From: Megachile rotundata
Lineage: Eukaryota; Arthropoda; Insecta; Hymenoptera; Megachilidae
Assembly (NCBI RefSeq): GCF_050947335.1
Contig: NW_027473883.1
Coordinates: 62,001-126,000 of the forward strand
Direction: 5' to 3'
DNA length: 64,000 nt
The notes beneath the pieces are model-generated. The model was not told where the DNA came from. It did no database searches and was given only the letters and a program-made list of their open reading frames with translations. This document shows positions 1-14,535 of the stretch, in pieces; position 1 is the first letter of the stretch, and every line of letters begins with the position of its first letter. The translations under genes and the position numbers were made by a program.

Positions 1-3000
1 ATAATACGAGTTAGATTGATAGTAATAACAGTAGTGAGTATAGTAATTGTCGTTCTATCGATCATATAAGCATAATATGGCTAATAATATGAGTTAGATT
101 GATAACAATAAGAGCAATGAGTATAGTAATTGTCGTTCTATCGATCATATAAGCATAATATGGATAATAATATGAGTTAGAATGATAATGATAAGAGTAA
201 TGAGTATAGTAATTGTCGTTCTATCGATCATATAAGCATAATATGGCTAATAATATGAGTCAGATTGATAATAATAAGAGTAATAAGTATAGTAATTGTC
301 GTTCTATCGATCATATCTGCATAATATGGTTAATAATATGAGTTAGATTGATAACAGTGAGTGTAGTAAGTATAGTAATTGTCGTTCTATCAATCATATA
401 AGCATAATATGGCTAATAATATGTGTTAGATTGATAATAATAAGAGTAATGAGTATAGTAGTTGTAGTTCTATCGATCATATCTGCATAATATGGTTAAT
501 AATATGAGTTAGATTGATAATAATAAGAGAAATGAGTATAGTAATTGTCGTTCTATCGATCATATAAGCATAATATGGCTAATAATATGAGTTAGATTGA
601 TAATAATAAGACTAATAAGTATAGTAATTGTCGTTCTATCGATCATATAAGCATAGTATGGCTAATAATATGAGTTAGATTGATAATAATAAGAGTAATA
701 AGTATAGTAATTGTCGTTCTATCGATCACATAAGCATAATATGGCTAATAATACAAGTTAGATTGATAGTAATAACAGTAGTGAGTATAGTAATTGTCGT
801 TCTATCGATCATATAAGCATAATATGGCTAATAATATGAGTTAGATTGTTAACAATAAGAGTAATGAGTATAGTAATTGTCGTTCTATCGATCATATAAA
901 CATAATATGGCTAATAATATGAGTTAGATTGATAACAATAAGAGTAATGAGTATAGTAATTGTCGTTCTATCGATCATATAAGCATAATATGGCTAATAA
1001 TATGAGCTAGATTGATAATAATAAGAGTAATAAGTATAGTAATTATCGTTCTACCGATCATACAAGCATAATATGGTTAATAATATGAGTTAGATTGATA
1101 ACAGTGAGTGTAATAAGTATAGTAATTGTCGTTCTATCAATCATATAAGCATAATATGGCTAATAATATGAGTTAGATTGATAGTAATAACAGTAGTGAG
1201 TATAGTAATTGTCGTTCTATCGATCATATAAGCATAATATGGCTAATAATATGTGTTAGATTGATAATAATAAGAGTAAAAAGAATAGTAATTGTCGTTC
1301 TATCGATCATATAAGCATAATATGGCTAATAATACGAGTTAGATTGATAGTAATAACAGTAGTGGGTATAGTAATTGTCGTTCTATCGATCATATAAGCA
1401 TAATATGGCTAATAATATGAGTTAGATTGATAACAATAAGAGTAATGAGTATAGTAATTGTAGTTCTACCGATCATATAAGCATAATATGGCTAATAATA
1501 TGGGTTAGATTGATAATAATAAGACTAATATGTATAGTAATTGTCGTTCTATCGATCATATAAGCATAATATGGCTAATAATATGAGTTAGATTGATAAT
1601 AATAAGAGTAAAAAGAATAGTAATTGTCGTTCTATCGATCATATAAGCATAATATGGCTAATAATACGAGTTAGATTGATAGTAATAACAGTAGTGAGTA
1701 TAGTAATTGTCGTTCTATCGATCATATAAGCATAATATGGCTAATAATATGAGTTAGATTGATAACAATAAGAGTAATGAGTATAGTAATTGTCGTTCTA
1801 TCGATCATATAAGCATAATATGGCTAATAATATGAGTCAGATTGATAATAATAAGAGTAATAAGTATAGTAATTGTCGTTCTATCGATCATATCTGCATA
1901 ATATGGTTAATAATATGAGTTAGATTGATAACAGTGAGTGTAATAAGTATAGTAATTGTCGTTCTATCATTCATATAAGCATAATATGGCTAATAATATG
2001 TGTTAGATTGATAATAATAAGAGTAATGAGTATAGTAGTTGTAGTTCTATCGATAATATCTGCATAATATGGTTAATAATATGAGTTAGATTGATAATAA
2101 TAAGAGAAATAAGTATAGTAATTGTAGTTCTACCGATCATATAAGCATAATATGGCTAATAATATGAGTTAGATTGATAATAATAAGACTAATAAGTATA
2201 GTAATTGTCGTTCTATCGATCATATAAGCATAATATGGCTAATAATATGAGTTAGATTGATAATACTAAGACTAATAAGTATAGTAATTGTCGTTCTATC
2301 GATCATATAAGCATAGTATGGCTAATAATATGAGTTAGATTGATAATAATAAGAATAATAAGCATAGTAATTGTCGTTCTATCGATCACATAAGCATAAT
2401 ATGGCTAATAATACGAGTTAGATTGATAGTAATAACAGTAGTGAGTATAGTAATTGTCGTTCTATCGATCATATAAGCATAATATGGCTAATAATATGAG
2501 TTAGACTGTTAACAATAAGAGTAATGAGTATAGTAATTGTCGTTCTATCGATCATATAAGCATAATATGGCTAATAATATGAGTTAGATTGATAACAATA
2601 AGAGAAATGAGTATAGTAATTGTCGTTCAATCGATCATATAAGCATAATATGGCTAATAATATGAGCTAGATTGATAATAATAAGAGTAATAAGTATAGT
2701 AATTATCGTTCTACCGATTATACAAGCATAATATGGTTAATAATATGAGTTAGATTGATAACAGTGAGTGTAATAAGTATAGTAATTGTCGTTCTAGCAA
2801 TCATATAAGCATAATATGGCTAATAATATGAGTTAGATTGATAGTAATAACAGTAGTGAGTATAGTAATTGTCGTTCTATCGATCATATAAGCATAATAT
2901 GGCTAATAATATGAGTTAGATTGATAACTATAAGAGTAATGAGTATAGTAATTGTCGTTCTATCGATCATATAAGCATAATATGGCTCATAATATGAGTC

Positions 3001-4642
3001 AGATTGATAATAATAAGAGTAATAAGTAGAGTAATTGTCGTTCTATCGACCATATCTGCATAATGCGGCTAATAATATGAGTCAGATTGATAATAATAAG
3101 AGTAATAAGTATAGTAATTGTCGTTCTATCGATCATATAAGCATAATATGGCTAATAATATGAGTCAGATTGATAATAATAAGAGTAATAAGTATAGTAA
3201 TTGTCGTTCTATCGATCATACCTGCATAATATGGTTAATAATATGAGTTAGATTGATAACAGTGAGTGTAATAAGTATAGTAATTGTCGTTCTATCAATC
3301 ATATAAGCATAATATGGCTAATAATATGTGTTAGATTGATAATAATAAGAGTAAAAAGAATAGTAATTGTCGTTCTATCGATCATATAAGCATAATATGG
3401 CTAATAATACGAGTTAGATTGATAGTAATAACAGTAGTGAGTATAGTAATTGTCGTTCTATCGATCATATAAGCATAATATGGCTAATAATATGAGTTAG
3501 ATTGATAATAATAAGAGTAATGAGCATAGTAATTGTCGTTCTATCGATCATATAAGCATAATATGGCTCATAATATGAGTCAGATTGATAATAATAAGAG
3601 TAATAAGTATAGTAATTGTCGTTCTATCGACCATATCTGCATAATATGGTTAATAATATGAGTTAGATTGATAACAGTGAGTGTAATAAGTATAGTAATT
3701 GTCGTTCTATCAATCATATAAGCATAATATGGCTAATAATATGTGTTAGATTGATAATAATAAGACTAATAAGTATAGTAATTGTCGTTCTATCGATCAT
3801 ATAAGCATAATGTGGCTAATAATATGAGTTAGATTGATAATAATAAGAGTAAAAAGAATAGTAATTGTCGTTCTATCGATCATATAAGCATAATATGGCT
3901 AATAATACGAGTTAGATTGATAATAATAAGACTAATAAGTATAGTAATTGTCGTTCTATCGATCATATAAGCATAATATGGCTATTAATATGAGTTAGAT
4001 TGATAATAATAAGACTAATAAGTATAGTAATTGTCGTTCTGTCGATCATATAAGCATAATATGGCTAATAATATGAGTTAGATTGATAATAATAAGACTA
4101 ATAAGTATAGTAATTGTCGTTCTATCGATCATATAAGCATAATATGGCTAATAATATGAGTTAGATTGATAATAATAAGACTAATAAGTATAGTAATTGT
4201 CGTTCTATCGATCATATAAGCATAGTATGTCTAATAATATGAGTTAGATTGATAATAATAAGAGTAATAAGTATAGTAATTGTCGTTCTATCAATCATAT
4301 AAGCATAATATGGCTAATAATATGTGTTAGATTGATAATAATAAGAGTAAAAAGAATAGTAATTGTCGTTCTATCGATCATATAAGCATAATATGGCTAA
4401 TAATACGAGTTAGATTGATAGTAATAACAGTAGTGAGTATAGTAATTGTCGTTCTATCCATCATATAAGCATAATATGGCTAATAATATGAGTTAGATTG
4501 ATAATAATAAGACTAATGAGTATAGTAATTGTCGTTCTATCGATCATATAAGCATAATATGGCTCATAATATGAGTTAGATTGATAATAATAAGAGTAAT
4601 GAGTATAGTAATTGTCGTTCTATCGATCATATAAGCATAATA

Positions 4643-4658
4643 TGCTCATAATATGAGC
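4643..4658 (+). repeat. 1-bp deletion in a monomer (GG to G)
   Basis: TATGCTCATAATATGAGCC replaces TATGGCTCATAATATGAGCC, so the monomer is 82 bp. It also shortens what would be a 17-bp palindrome to 15 bp (GCTCATAATATGAGC). Confidence 0.85.
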
Positions 4659-5200
4659 CAGATTGATAATAATAAGAGTAATAAGTATAGTAGTTGTCGT
4701 TCTATCGACCATATCTGCATAATATGGTTAATAATATGAGTTAGATTGATAATAATAAGAGAAATAAGTATAGTAATTGTAGTTCTACCGATCATATAAG
4801 CATAATATGGCTAATAATATGAGTTAGATTGATAATAATAAGACTAATAAGTATAGTAATTGTCGTTCTATCGATCATATAAGCATAATATGGCTAATAA
4901 TATGAGTTAGATTGATAATAATAAGAGTAAAAAGAATAGTAATTGTCGTTCTATCGATCATATAAGCATAATATGGCTAATAATACGAGTTAGATTGATA
5001 ATAATAAGACTAATAAGTATAGTAATTGTCGTTCTATCGATCATATAAGCATAGTATGTCTAATAATATGAGTTAGATTGATAATAATAAGAGTAATAAG
5101 TATAGTAATTGTCGTTCTATCAATCATATAAGCATAATATGGCTAATAATATGTGTTAGATTGATAATAATAAGAGTAAAAAGAATAGTAATTGTCGTTC

Positions 5201-5216
5201 TATCGATCATAAGCAT
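5201..5216 (+). repeat. 2-bp deletion in a monomer (one AT lost)
   Basis: ATCGATCATAAGC replaces ATCGATCATATAAGC, so the monomer is 81 bp. The loss is one step of an AT dinucleotide repeat. Confidence 0.85.
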
Positions 5217-6075
5217 AATATGGCTAATAATACGAGTTAGATTGATAGTAATAACAGTAGTGAGTATAGTAATTGTCGTTCTATCGATCATATAAGCATA
5301 ATATGGCTAATAATATGAGTTAGATTGATAACAATAAGAGTAATGAGTATAGTAATTGTCGTTCTATCGATCATATAAGCATAATATGGCTAATAATATG
5401 AGTCAGATTGATAATAATAAGAGTAATAAGTATAGTAATTGTCGTTCTATCGATCATATCTGCATAATATGGTTAATAATATGAGTTAGATTGATAACAG
5501 TGAGTGTAATAAGTATAGTAATTGTCGTTCTATCAATCATATAAGCATAATATGGCTAATAATATGTGTTAGATTGATAATAATAAGAGTAATGAGTATA
5601 GTAGTTGTAGTTCTATCGATCATATCTGCATAATATGGTTAATAATATGAGTTAGATTGATAATAATAAGAGAAATAAGTATAGTAATTGTAGTTCTATC
5701 AATCATATAAGCATAATATGGCTAATAATATGTGTTAGATTGATAATAATAAGAGTAAAAAGAATAGTAATTGTCGTTCTATCGATCATATAAGCATAAT
5801 ATGGCTAATAATACGAGTTAGATTGATAGTAATAACAGTAGTGAGTATAGTAATTGTCGTTCTATCCATCATATAAGCATAATATGGCTAATAATATGTG
5901 TTAGATTGATAATAATAAGAGTAAAAAGAATAGTAATTGTCGTTCTATCGATCATATAAGCATAATATGGCTAATAATATGAGTTAGATTGATAGTAATA
6001 ACAGTAGTGAGTATAGTAATTGTCGTTCTATCCATCATATAAGCATAATATGGCTAATAATATGAGTTAGATTGA

Positions 6076-6090
6076 TAATAATAAAGAGAA
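6076..6090 (+). repeat. 1-bp insertion in a monomer (extra A)
   Basis: AATAATAAAGAGAAATAAG has one more A than AATAATAAGAGAAATAAG, so the monomer is 84 bp. Confidence 0.85.
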
Positions 6091-7297
6091 ATAAGTATAG
6101 TAATTGTAGTTCTACCGATCATATAAGCATAATATGGCTAATAATATGAGTTAGATTGATAATAATAAGACTAATAAGTATAGTAGTTGTCGTTCTATCG
6201 ATCATATAAGCATAATATGGCTAATAATATGAGTTAGATTGATAATAATAAGAGTAAAAAGAATAGTAATTGTCGTTCTATCGATCATATAAGCATAATA
6301 TGGCTAATAATACGAGTTAGATTGATAGTAATAACAGTAGTGAGTATAGTAATTGTCGTTCTATCGATCATATAAGCATAATATGGCTAATAATATGAGT
6401 TAGATTGATAACAATAAGAGTAATGAGTATAGTAATTGTCGTTCTATCGATCATATAAGCATAATATGGCTAATAATATGAGTCAGATTGATAATAATAA
6501 GAGAAATAAGTATAGTAATTGTCGTTCTATCGATCATATCTGCATAATATGGTTAATAATATGAGTTAGATTGATAACAGTGAGTGTAATAAGTATAGTA
6601 ATTGTCGTTCTATCAATCATATAAGCATAATATGGCTAATAATATGTGTTAGATTGATAATAATAAGAGTAATGAGTATAGTAGTTGTAGTTCTATCGAT
6701 CATATCTGCATAATATGGTTAATAATATGAGTTAGATTGATAATAATAAGAGAAATAAGTATAGTAATTGTAGTTCTACCGATCATATAAGCATAATATG
6801 GCTAATAATATGAGTTAGATTGATAATAATAAGACTAATAAGTATAGTAATTGTCGTTCTATCGATCATATAAGCATAATATGGCTAATAATATGAGTTA
6901 GATTGATAATAATAAGACTAATAAGTATAGTAATTGTCGTTCTATCGATCATATAAGCATAGTATGTCTAATAATATGAGTTAGATTGATAATAATAAGA
7001 GTAATAAGTATAGTAATTGTCGTTCTATCAATCATATAAGCATAATATGGCTAATAATATGTGTTAGATTGATAATAATAAGAGTAAAAAGAATAGTAAT
7101 TGTCGTTCTATCGATCATATAAGCATAATATGGCTAATAATACGAGTTAGATTGATAGTAATAACAGTAGTGAGTATAGTAATTGTCGTTCTATCCATCA
7201 TATAAGCATAATATGGCTAATAATATGAGTTAGATTGATAATAATAAGAGTAATGAGTATAGTAATTGTCGTTCTATCGATCATATAAGCATAATAT

Positions 7298-7314
7298 GGC
7301 TCATAATATGAGCC
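7298..7314. repeat. 17-bp palindrome across a monomer joint
   Basis: GGCTCATA-A-TATGAGCC: perfect 8-bp inverted arms around one base. It forms only when a monomer ending GGCTCATAATAT is followed by one starting GAGCCAG. Confidence 0.9.
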
Positions 7315-9052
7315 AGATTGATAATAATAAGAGTAATAAGTATAGTAGTTGTCGTTCTATCGACCATATCTGCATAATATGGTTAATAATATGAGTTAGA
7401 TTGATAACAGTGAGTGTAATAAGTATAGTAATTGTCGTTCTATCAATCATATAAGCATAATATGGCTAATAATATGTGTTAGATTGATAATAATAAGAGT
7501 AATGAGTATAGTAGTTGTAGTTCTATCGATCATATCTGCATAATATGGTTAATAATATGAGTTGGATTGATAATAATAAGAGAAATAAGTATAGTAATTG
7601 TAGTTCTACCGATCATATAAGCATAATATGGCTAATAATATGAGTTAGATTGATAATAATAAGACTAATAAGTATAGTAATTGTCGTTCTATCGATCATA
7701 TAAGCATAATATGGCTAATAATATGAGTTAGATTGATAATAATAAGAGTAAAAAGAATAGTAATTGTCGTTCTATCGATCATATAAGCATAATATGGCTA
7801 ATAATACGAGTTAGATTGATAGTAATAACAGTAGTGAGTATAGTAATTGTCGTTCTATCGATCATATAAGCATAATATGGCTAATAATATGAGTTAGATT
7901 GATAACAATAAGAGTAATGAGTATAGTAATTGTCGTTCTATCGATCATATAAGCATAATATGGCTAATAATATGAGTCAGATTGATAATAATAAGAGTAA
8001 TAAGTATAGTAATTGTCGTTCTATCGATCATATCTGCATAATATGGTTAATAATATGAGTTAGATTGATAACAGTGAGTGTAATAAGTATAGTAATTGTC
8101 GTTCTATCGATCATATAAGCATAATATGGCTAATAATATGAGTCAGATTGATAATAATAAGAGTAATAAGTATAGTAATTGTCGTTCTATCGATCATACC
8201 TGCATAATATGGTTAATAATATGAGTTAGATTGATAACAGTGAGTGTAATAAGTATAGTAATTGTCGTTCTATCAATCATATAAGCATAATATGGCTAAT
8301 AATATGTGTTAGATTGATAATAATAAGAGTAAAAAGAATAGTAATTGTCGTTCTATCGATCATATAAGCATAATATGGCTAATAATACGAGTTAGATTGA
8401 TAGTAATAACAGTAGTGAGTATAGTAATTGTCGTTCTATCGATCATATAAGCATAATATGGCTAATAATATGAGTTAGATTGATAATAATAAGAGTAATG
8501 AGTATAGTAATTGTCGTTCTATCGATCATATAAGCATAATATGGCTCATAATATGAGTCAGATTGATAATAATAAGAGTAATAAGTATAGTAATTGTCGT
8601 TCTATCGACCATATCTGCATAATATGGTTAATAATATGAGTTAGATTGATAACAGTGAGTGTAATAAGTATAGTAATTGTCGTTCTATCAATCATATAAG
8701 CATAATATGGCTAATAATATGAGTTAGATTGATAATAATAAGACTAATAAGTATAGTAATTGTCGTTCTATCGATCATATAAGCATAATATGGCTAATAA
8801 TATGAGTTAGATTGATAATAATAAGAGTAATAAGTATAGTAATTGTCGTTCTATCGATCACATAAGCATAATATGGCTAATAATACGAGTTAGATTGATA
8901 GTAATAACAGTAGTGAGTATAGTAATTGTCGTTCTATCGATCATATAAGCATAATATGGCTAATAATATGAGTTAGATTGATAACAATAAGAGCAATGAG
9001 TATAGTAATTGTCGTTCTATCGATCATATAAGCATAATATGGCTAATAATAT

Positions 9053-12000
9053 GAGTTAGATTGATAATGATAAGAGTAATGAGTATAGTAATTGTCGTTC
9101 TATCGATCATATAAGCATAATATGGCTAATAATATGAGTCAGATTGATAATAATAAGAGTAATAAGTATAGTAATTGTCGTTCTTTCGATCATATCTGCA
9201 TAATATGGTTAATAATATGAGTTAGATTGATAACACTGAGTGTAATAAGTATAGTAATTGTCGTTCTATCAATCATATAAGCATAATATGGCTAATAATA
9301 TGTGTTAGATTGATAATAATAAGAGTAATGAGTATAGTAATTGTCGTTCTATCGATCATATAAGCATAATATGGCTAATAATATGAGTCAGATTGATAAT
9401 AATAAGAGTAATAAGTATAGTAATTGTCGTTCTATCGATCATATCTGCATAATATGGTTAATAATATGAGTTAGATTGATAACAGTGAGTGTAATAAGTA
9501 TAGTAATTGTCGTTCTATCAATCATATAAGCATAATATGGCTAATAATATGTGTTAGATTGATAATAATAAGAGTAATGAGTATAGTAGTTGTAGTTCTA
9601 TCGATAATATCTGCATAATATGGTTAATAATATGAGTTAGATTGATAATAATAAGAGAAATAAGTATAGTAATTGTAGTTCTACCGATCATATAAGCATA
9701 ATATGGCTAATAATATGAGTTAGATTGATAATAATAAGACTAATAAGTATAGTAATTGTCGTTCTATCGATCATATAAGCATAATATGGCTAATAATATG
9801 AGTTAGATTGATAATAATAAGACTAATAAGTATAGTAATTGTCGTTCTATCGATCATATAAGCATAGTATGGCTAATAATATGAGTTAGATTGATAATAA
9901 TAAGAGTAATAAGTATAGTAATTGTCGTTCTATCGATCACATAAGCATAATATGGCTAATAATACGAGTTAGATTGATAGTAATAACAGTAGTGAGTATA
10001 GTAATTGTCGTTCTATCGATCATATAAGCATAATATGGCTAATAATATGAGTTAGATTGTTAACAATAAGAGTAATGAGTATAGTAATTGTCGTTCTATC
10101 GATCATATAAGCATAATATGGCTAATAATATGAGTTAGATTGATAACAATAAGAGTAATGAGTATAGTAATTGTCGTTCTATCGATCATATAAGCATAAT
10201 ATGGCTAATAATATGAGCTAGATTGATAATAATAAGAGTAATAAGTATAGTAATTATCGGTCTACCGTTCATACAAGCATAATATGGTTAATAATATGAG
10301 TTAGATTGATAACAGTGAGTGTAATAAGTATAGTAATTGTCGTTCTAGCAATCATATAAGCATAATATGGCTAATAATATGAGTTAGATTGATAGTAATA
10401 ACAGTAGTGAGTATAGTAATTGTCGTTCTATCGATCATATAAGCATAATATGGCTAATAATATGAGTTAGATTGATAACAATAAGAGTAATGAGTATAGT
10501 AATTGTCGTTCTATCGATCATATAAGCATAATATGGCTAATAATATGAGTCAGATTGATAATAATCAGAGTAACAAGTATAGTAATTGTCGTTCTATCGA
10601 TCATATCTGCATAATATGGTTAATAATATGAGTTAGATTGATAACAGTGAGTGTAATAAGTATAGTAATTGTCGTTCTATCAATCATATAAGCATAATAT
10701 GGCTAATAATATGTGTTAGATTGATAATAATAAGAGTAAAAAGAATAGTAATTGTCGTTCTATCGATCATATAAGCATAATATGGCTAATAATACGAGTT
10801 AGATTGATAGTAATAACAGTAGTGAGTATAGTAATTGTCGTTCTATCCATCATATAAGCATAATATGGCTAATAATATGAGTTAGATTGATAATAATAAG
10901 AGTAATGAGTATAGTAATTGTTGTTCTATCGATCATATAAGCATAATATGGCTCATAATATGAGCCAGATTGATAATAATAAGAGTAATAAGTATAGTAG
11001 TTGTCGTTCTATCGACCATATCTGCATAATATGGTTAATAATATGAGTTAGATTGATAACAGTGAGTGTAATAAGTATAGTAATTGTCGTTCTATCAATC
11101 ATATAAGCATAATATGGCTAATAATATGTGTTAGATTGATAATAATAAGACTAATAAGTATAGTAATTGTCGTTCTATCGATCATATAAGCATAATATGG
11201 CTAATAATATGAGTTAGATTGATAATAATAAGAGTAAAAAGAATAGTAATTGTCGTTCTATCGATCATATAAGCATAATATGGCTAATAATAAGAGTTAG
11301 ATTGATAATAATAAGACTAATAAGTATAGTAATTGTCGTTCTATCGATCATATAAGCATAATATGGCTAATAATATGAGTTAGATTGATAATAATAAGAG
11401 TAATAAGTATAGTAATTGTCGTTCTATCGATCACATAAGCATAATATGGCTAATAATACGAGTTAGATTGATAGTAATAACAGTAGTGAGTATAGTAATT
11501 GTCGTTCTATCGATCATATAAGCATAATATGGCTAATAATATGAGTTAGATTGATAACAATAAGAGCAATGAGTATAGTAATTGTCGTTCTATCGATCAT
11601 ATAAGCATAATATGGCTAATAATATGTGTTAGATTGATAATAATAAGACTAATAAGTATAGTAATTGTCGTTCTATCGATCATATAAGCATAATATGGCT
11701 AATAATATGAGTTAGATTGATAATAATAAGAGTAAAAAGAATAGTAATTGTCGTTCTATCGATCATATAAGCATAATATGGCTAATAATACGAGTTAGAT
11801 TGATAATAATAAGACTAATAAGTATAGTAATTGTCGTTCTATCGATCATATAAGCATAATATGGCTAATAATATGAGTTAGATTGATAATAATAAGACTA
11901 ATTAGTATAGTAATTGTCGTTCTATCGATCATATAAGCATAATATGGCTAATAATATGAGTTAGATTGATAATAATAAGAGTAATAAGTATAGTAATTGT

Positions 12001-12206
12001 CGTTCTATCGATCACATAAGCATAATATGGCTAATAATACGAGTTAGATTGATAGTAATAACAGTAGTGAGTATAGTAATTGTCGTTCTATCGATCATAT
12101 AAGCATAATATGGCTAATAATATGAGTTAGATTGATAACAATAAGAGCAATGAGTATAGTAATTGTCGTTCTATCGATCATATAAGCATAATATGGCTAA
12201 TAATAT
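9053..12206 (+). repeat. HOR block of 38 monomers (3,154 bp)
   Basis: Delimited by GATAATGATA monomers at 9,053 and 12,207. It contains a GTTAAC monomer (10,059), a GAGCTAG monomer with ATCGGTCTACCG near 10,257, one 17-bp palindrome (10,950) and a TAAGAG substitution near 11,291. The long length reflects octamer-type segments joined to the longer chain. Confidence 0.8.
10950..10966. repeat. 17-bp palindrome across a monomer joint
   Basis: Same perfect 8-1-8 inverted repeat, within the 38-monomer HOR block. Confidence 0.9.
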
Positions 12207-13107
12207 GAGTTAGATTGATAATGATAAGAGTAATGAGTATAGTAATTGTCGTTCTATCGATCATATAAGCATAATATGGCTAATAATATGAGTCAGATTG
12301 ATAATAATAAGAGTAATAAGTATAGTAATTGTCGTTCTATCGATCATATCTGCATAATATGGTTAATAATATGAGTTAGATTGATAACAGTGAGTGTAAT
12401 AAGTATAGTAATTGTCGTTCTATCAATCATATAAGCATAATATGGCTAATAATATGTGTTAGATTGATAATAATAAGAGTAATGAGTATAGTAGTTGTAG
12501 TTCTATCGATCATATCTGCATAATATGGTTAATAATATGAGTTAGATTGATAATAATAAGAGAAATAAGTATAGTAATTGTAGTTCTACCGATCATATAA
12601 GCATAATATGGCTAATAATATGAGTTAGATTGATAATAATAAGACTAATAAGTATAGTAATTGTCGTTCTATCGATCATATAAGCATAATATGGCTAATA
12701 ATATGAGTTAGATTGATAATAATAAGACTAATAAGTATAGTAATTGTCGTTCTATCGATCATATAAGCATAGTATGTCTAATAATATGAGTTAGATTGAT
12801 AATAATAAGAGTAATAAGTATAGTAATTGTCGTTCTATCAATCATATAAGCATAATATGGCTAATAATATGTGTTAGATTGATAATAATAAGAGTAAAAA
12901 GAATAGTAATTGTCGTTCTATCGATCATATAAGCATAATATGGCTAATAATACGAGTTAGATTGATAGTAATAACAGTAGTGAGTATAGTAATTGTCGTT
13001 CTATCCATCATATAAGCATAATATGGCTAATAATATGAGTTAGATTGATAATAATAAGAGTAATGAGTATAGTAATTGTCGTTCTATCGATCATATAAGC
13101 ATAATAT

Positions 13108-13124
13108 GGCTCATAATATGAGCC
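13108..13124. repeat. 17-bp palindrome across a monomer joint
   Basis: Same inverted repeat, in the first copy of the 17-monomer duplication. Confidence 0.9.
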
Positions 13125-13700
13125 AGATTGATAATAATAAGAGTAATAAGTATAGTAGTTGTCGTTCTATCGACCATATCTGCATAATATGGTTAATAAT
13201 ATGAGTTAGATTGATAACAGTGAGTGTAATAAGTATAGTAATTGTCGTTCTATCAATCATATAAGCATAATATGGCTAATAATATGTGTTAGATTGATAA
13301 TAATAAGACTAATAAGTATAGTAATTGTCGTTCTATCGATCATATGAGCATAATATGGCTAATAATATGAGTTAGATTGATAATAATAAGAGTAAAAAGA
13401 ATAGTAATTGTCGTTCTATCGATCATATAAGCATAATATGGCTAATAATACGAGTTAGATTGATAATAATAAGACTAATAAGTATAGTAATTGTCGTTCT
13501 ATCGATCATATAAGCATAATATGGCTAATAATATGAGTTAGATTGATAATAATAAGACTAATTAGTATAGTAATTGTCGTTCTATCGATCATATAAGCAT
13601 AACATGGCTAATAATATGAGTTAGATTGATAATAATAAGAGTAATAAGTATAGTAATTGTCGTTCTATCGATCACATAAGCATAATATGGCTAATAATAC

Positions 13701-13783
13701 GAGTTAGATTGATAGTAATAACAGTAGTGAGTATAGTAATTGTCGTTCTATCGATCATATCTGCATAATATGGTTAATAATAT
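13701..13783 (+). repeat. Chimeric monomer at the joint of the 17-monomer duplication
   Basis: The left part has the TACGAG and GATAGTAATAACAGTAGTGAG signature, while the right part has CATATCTGCAT and TGGTTAAT, which normally belong to other classes. The next monomer is GATAACAGTGAGTG, which normally follows the CTGCAT class. The switch lies between monomer positions 36 and 60. The D2 counterpart 32,957-33,039 is chimeric in the same way, so the exchange predates the 19-kb duplication. Confidence 0.8.
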
Positions 13784-14518
13784 GAGTTAGATTGATAACA
13801 GTGAGTGTAATAAGTATAGTAATTGTCGTTCTATCAATCATATAAGCATAATATGGCTAATAATATGTGTTAGATTGATAATAATAAGAGTAATGAGTAT
13901 AGTAGTTGTAGTTCTATCGATCATATCTGCATAATATGGTTAATAATATGAGTTAGATTGATAATAATAAGAGAAATAAGTATAGTAATTGTAGTTCTAC
14001 CGATCATATAAGCATAATATGGCTAATAATATGAGTTAGATTGATAATAATAAGACTAATAAGTATAGTAATTGTCGTTCTATCGATCATATAAGCATAA
14101 TATGGCTAATAATATGAGTTAGATTGATAATAATAAGACTAATAAGTATAGTAATTGTCGTTCTATCGATCATATAAGCATAGTATGTCTAATAATATGA
14201 GTTAGATTGATAATAATAAGAGTAATAAGTATAGTAATTGTCGTTCTATCAATCATATAAGCATAATATGGCTAATAATATGTGTTAGATTGATAATAAT
14301 AAGAGTAAAAAGAATAGTAATTGTCGTTCTATCGATCATATAAGCATAATATGGCTAATAATACGAGTTAGATTGATAGTAATAACAGTAGTGAGTATAG
14401 TAATTGTCGTTCTATCCATCATATAAGCATAATATGGCTAATAATATGAGTTAGATTGATAATAATAAGAGTAATGAGTATAGTAATTGTTGTTCTATCG
14501 ATCATATAAGCATAATAT

Positions 14519-14535
14519 GGCTCATAATATGAGCC
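14519..14535. repeat. 17-bp palindrome across a monomer joint
   Basis: Same inverted repeat, 1,411 bp after the previous one, in the second copy of the 17-monomer duplication. Confidence 0.9.

Larger units (their letters stand above)
1..13616 (+). repeat. Zone A: older HOR array left of the 19-kb duplication
   Basis: This zone uses the same ordered variant classes as the central part but with more private substitutions. Examples are TGGATAAT at 162, GAGTTAGAATG at 174, GTGTAGTAAG near 361 and TACAAG near 756. Three of the four indels of the window lie here. GATAATGATA markers are at 184, 9,063 and 12,217. An internal relationship of 7,551 bp (91 monomers minus the 2-bp net deletion) links about 1,810-2,990 with 9,360-10,540: both carry CGATAATATC (2,051 and 9,602), GTTAAC (2,508 and 10,059) and TCTAGCAATC (2,793 and 10,344). 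No gene or unique sequence is seen. Confidence 0.85.

Noticed and set aside
7298..7314. Rho-independent terminator
   Set aside because: The 17-bp inverted repeat has a one-base loop and no T-run after it, and no transcription unit is present.
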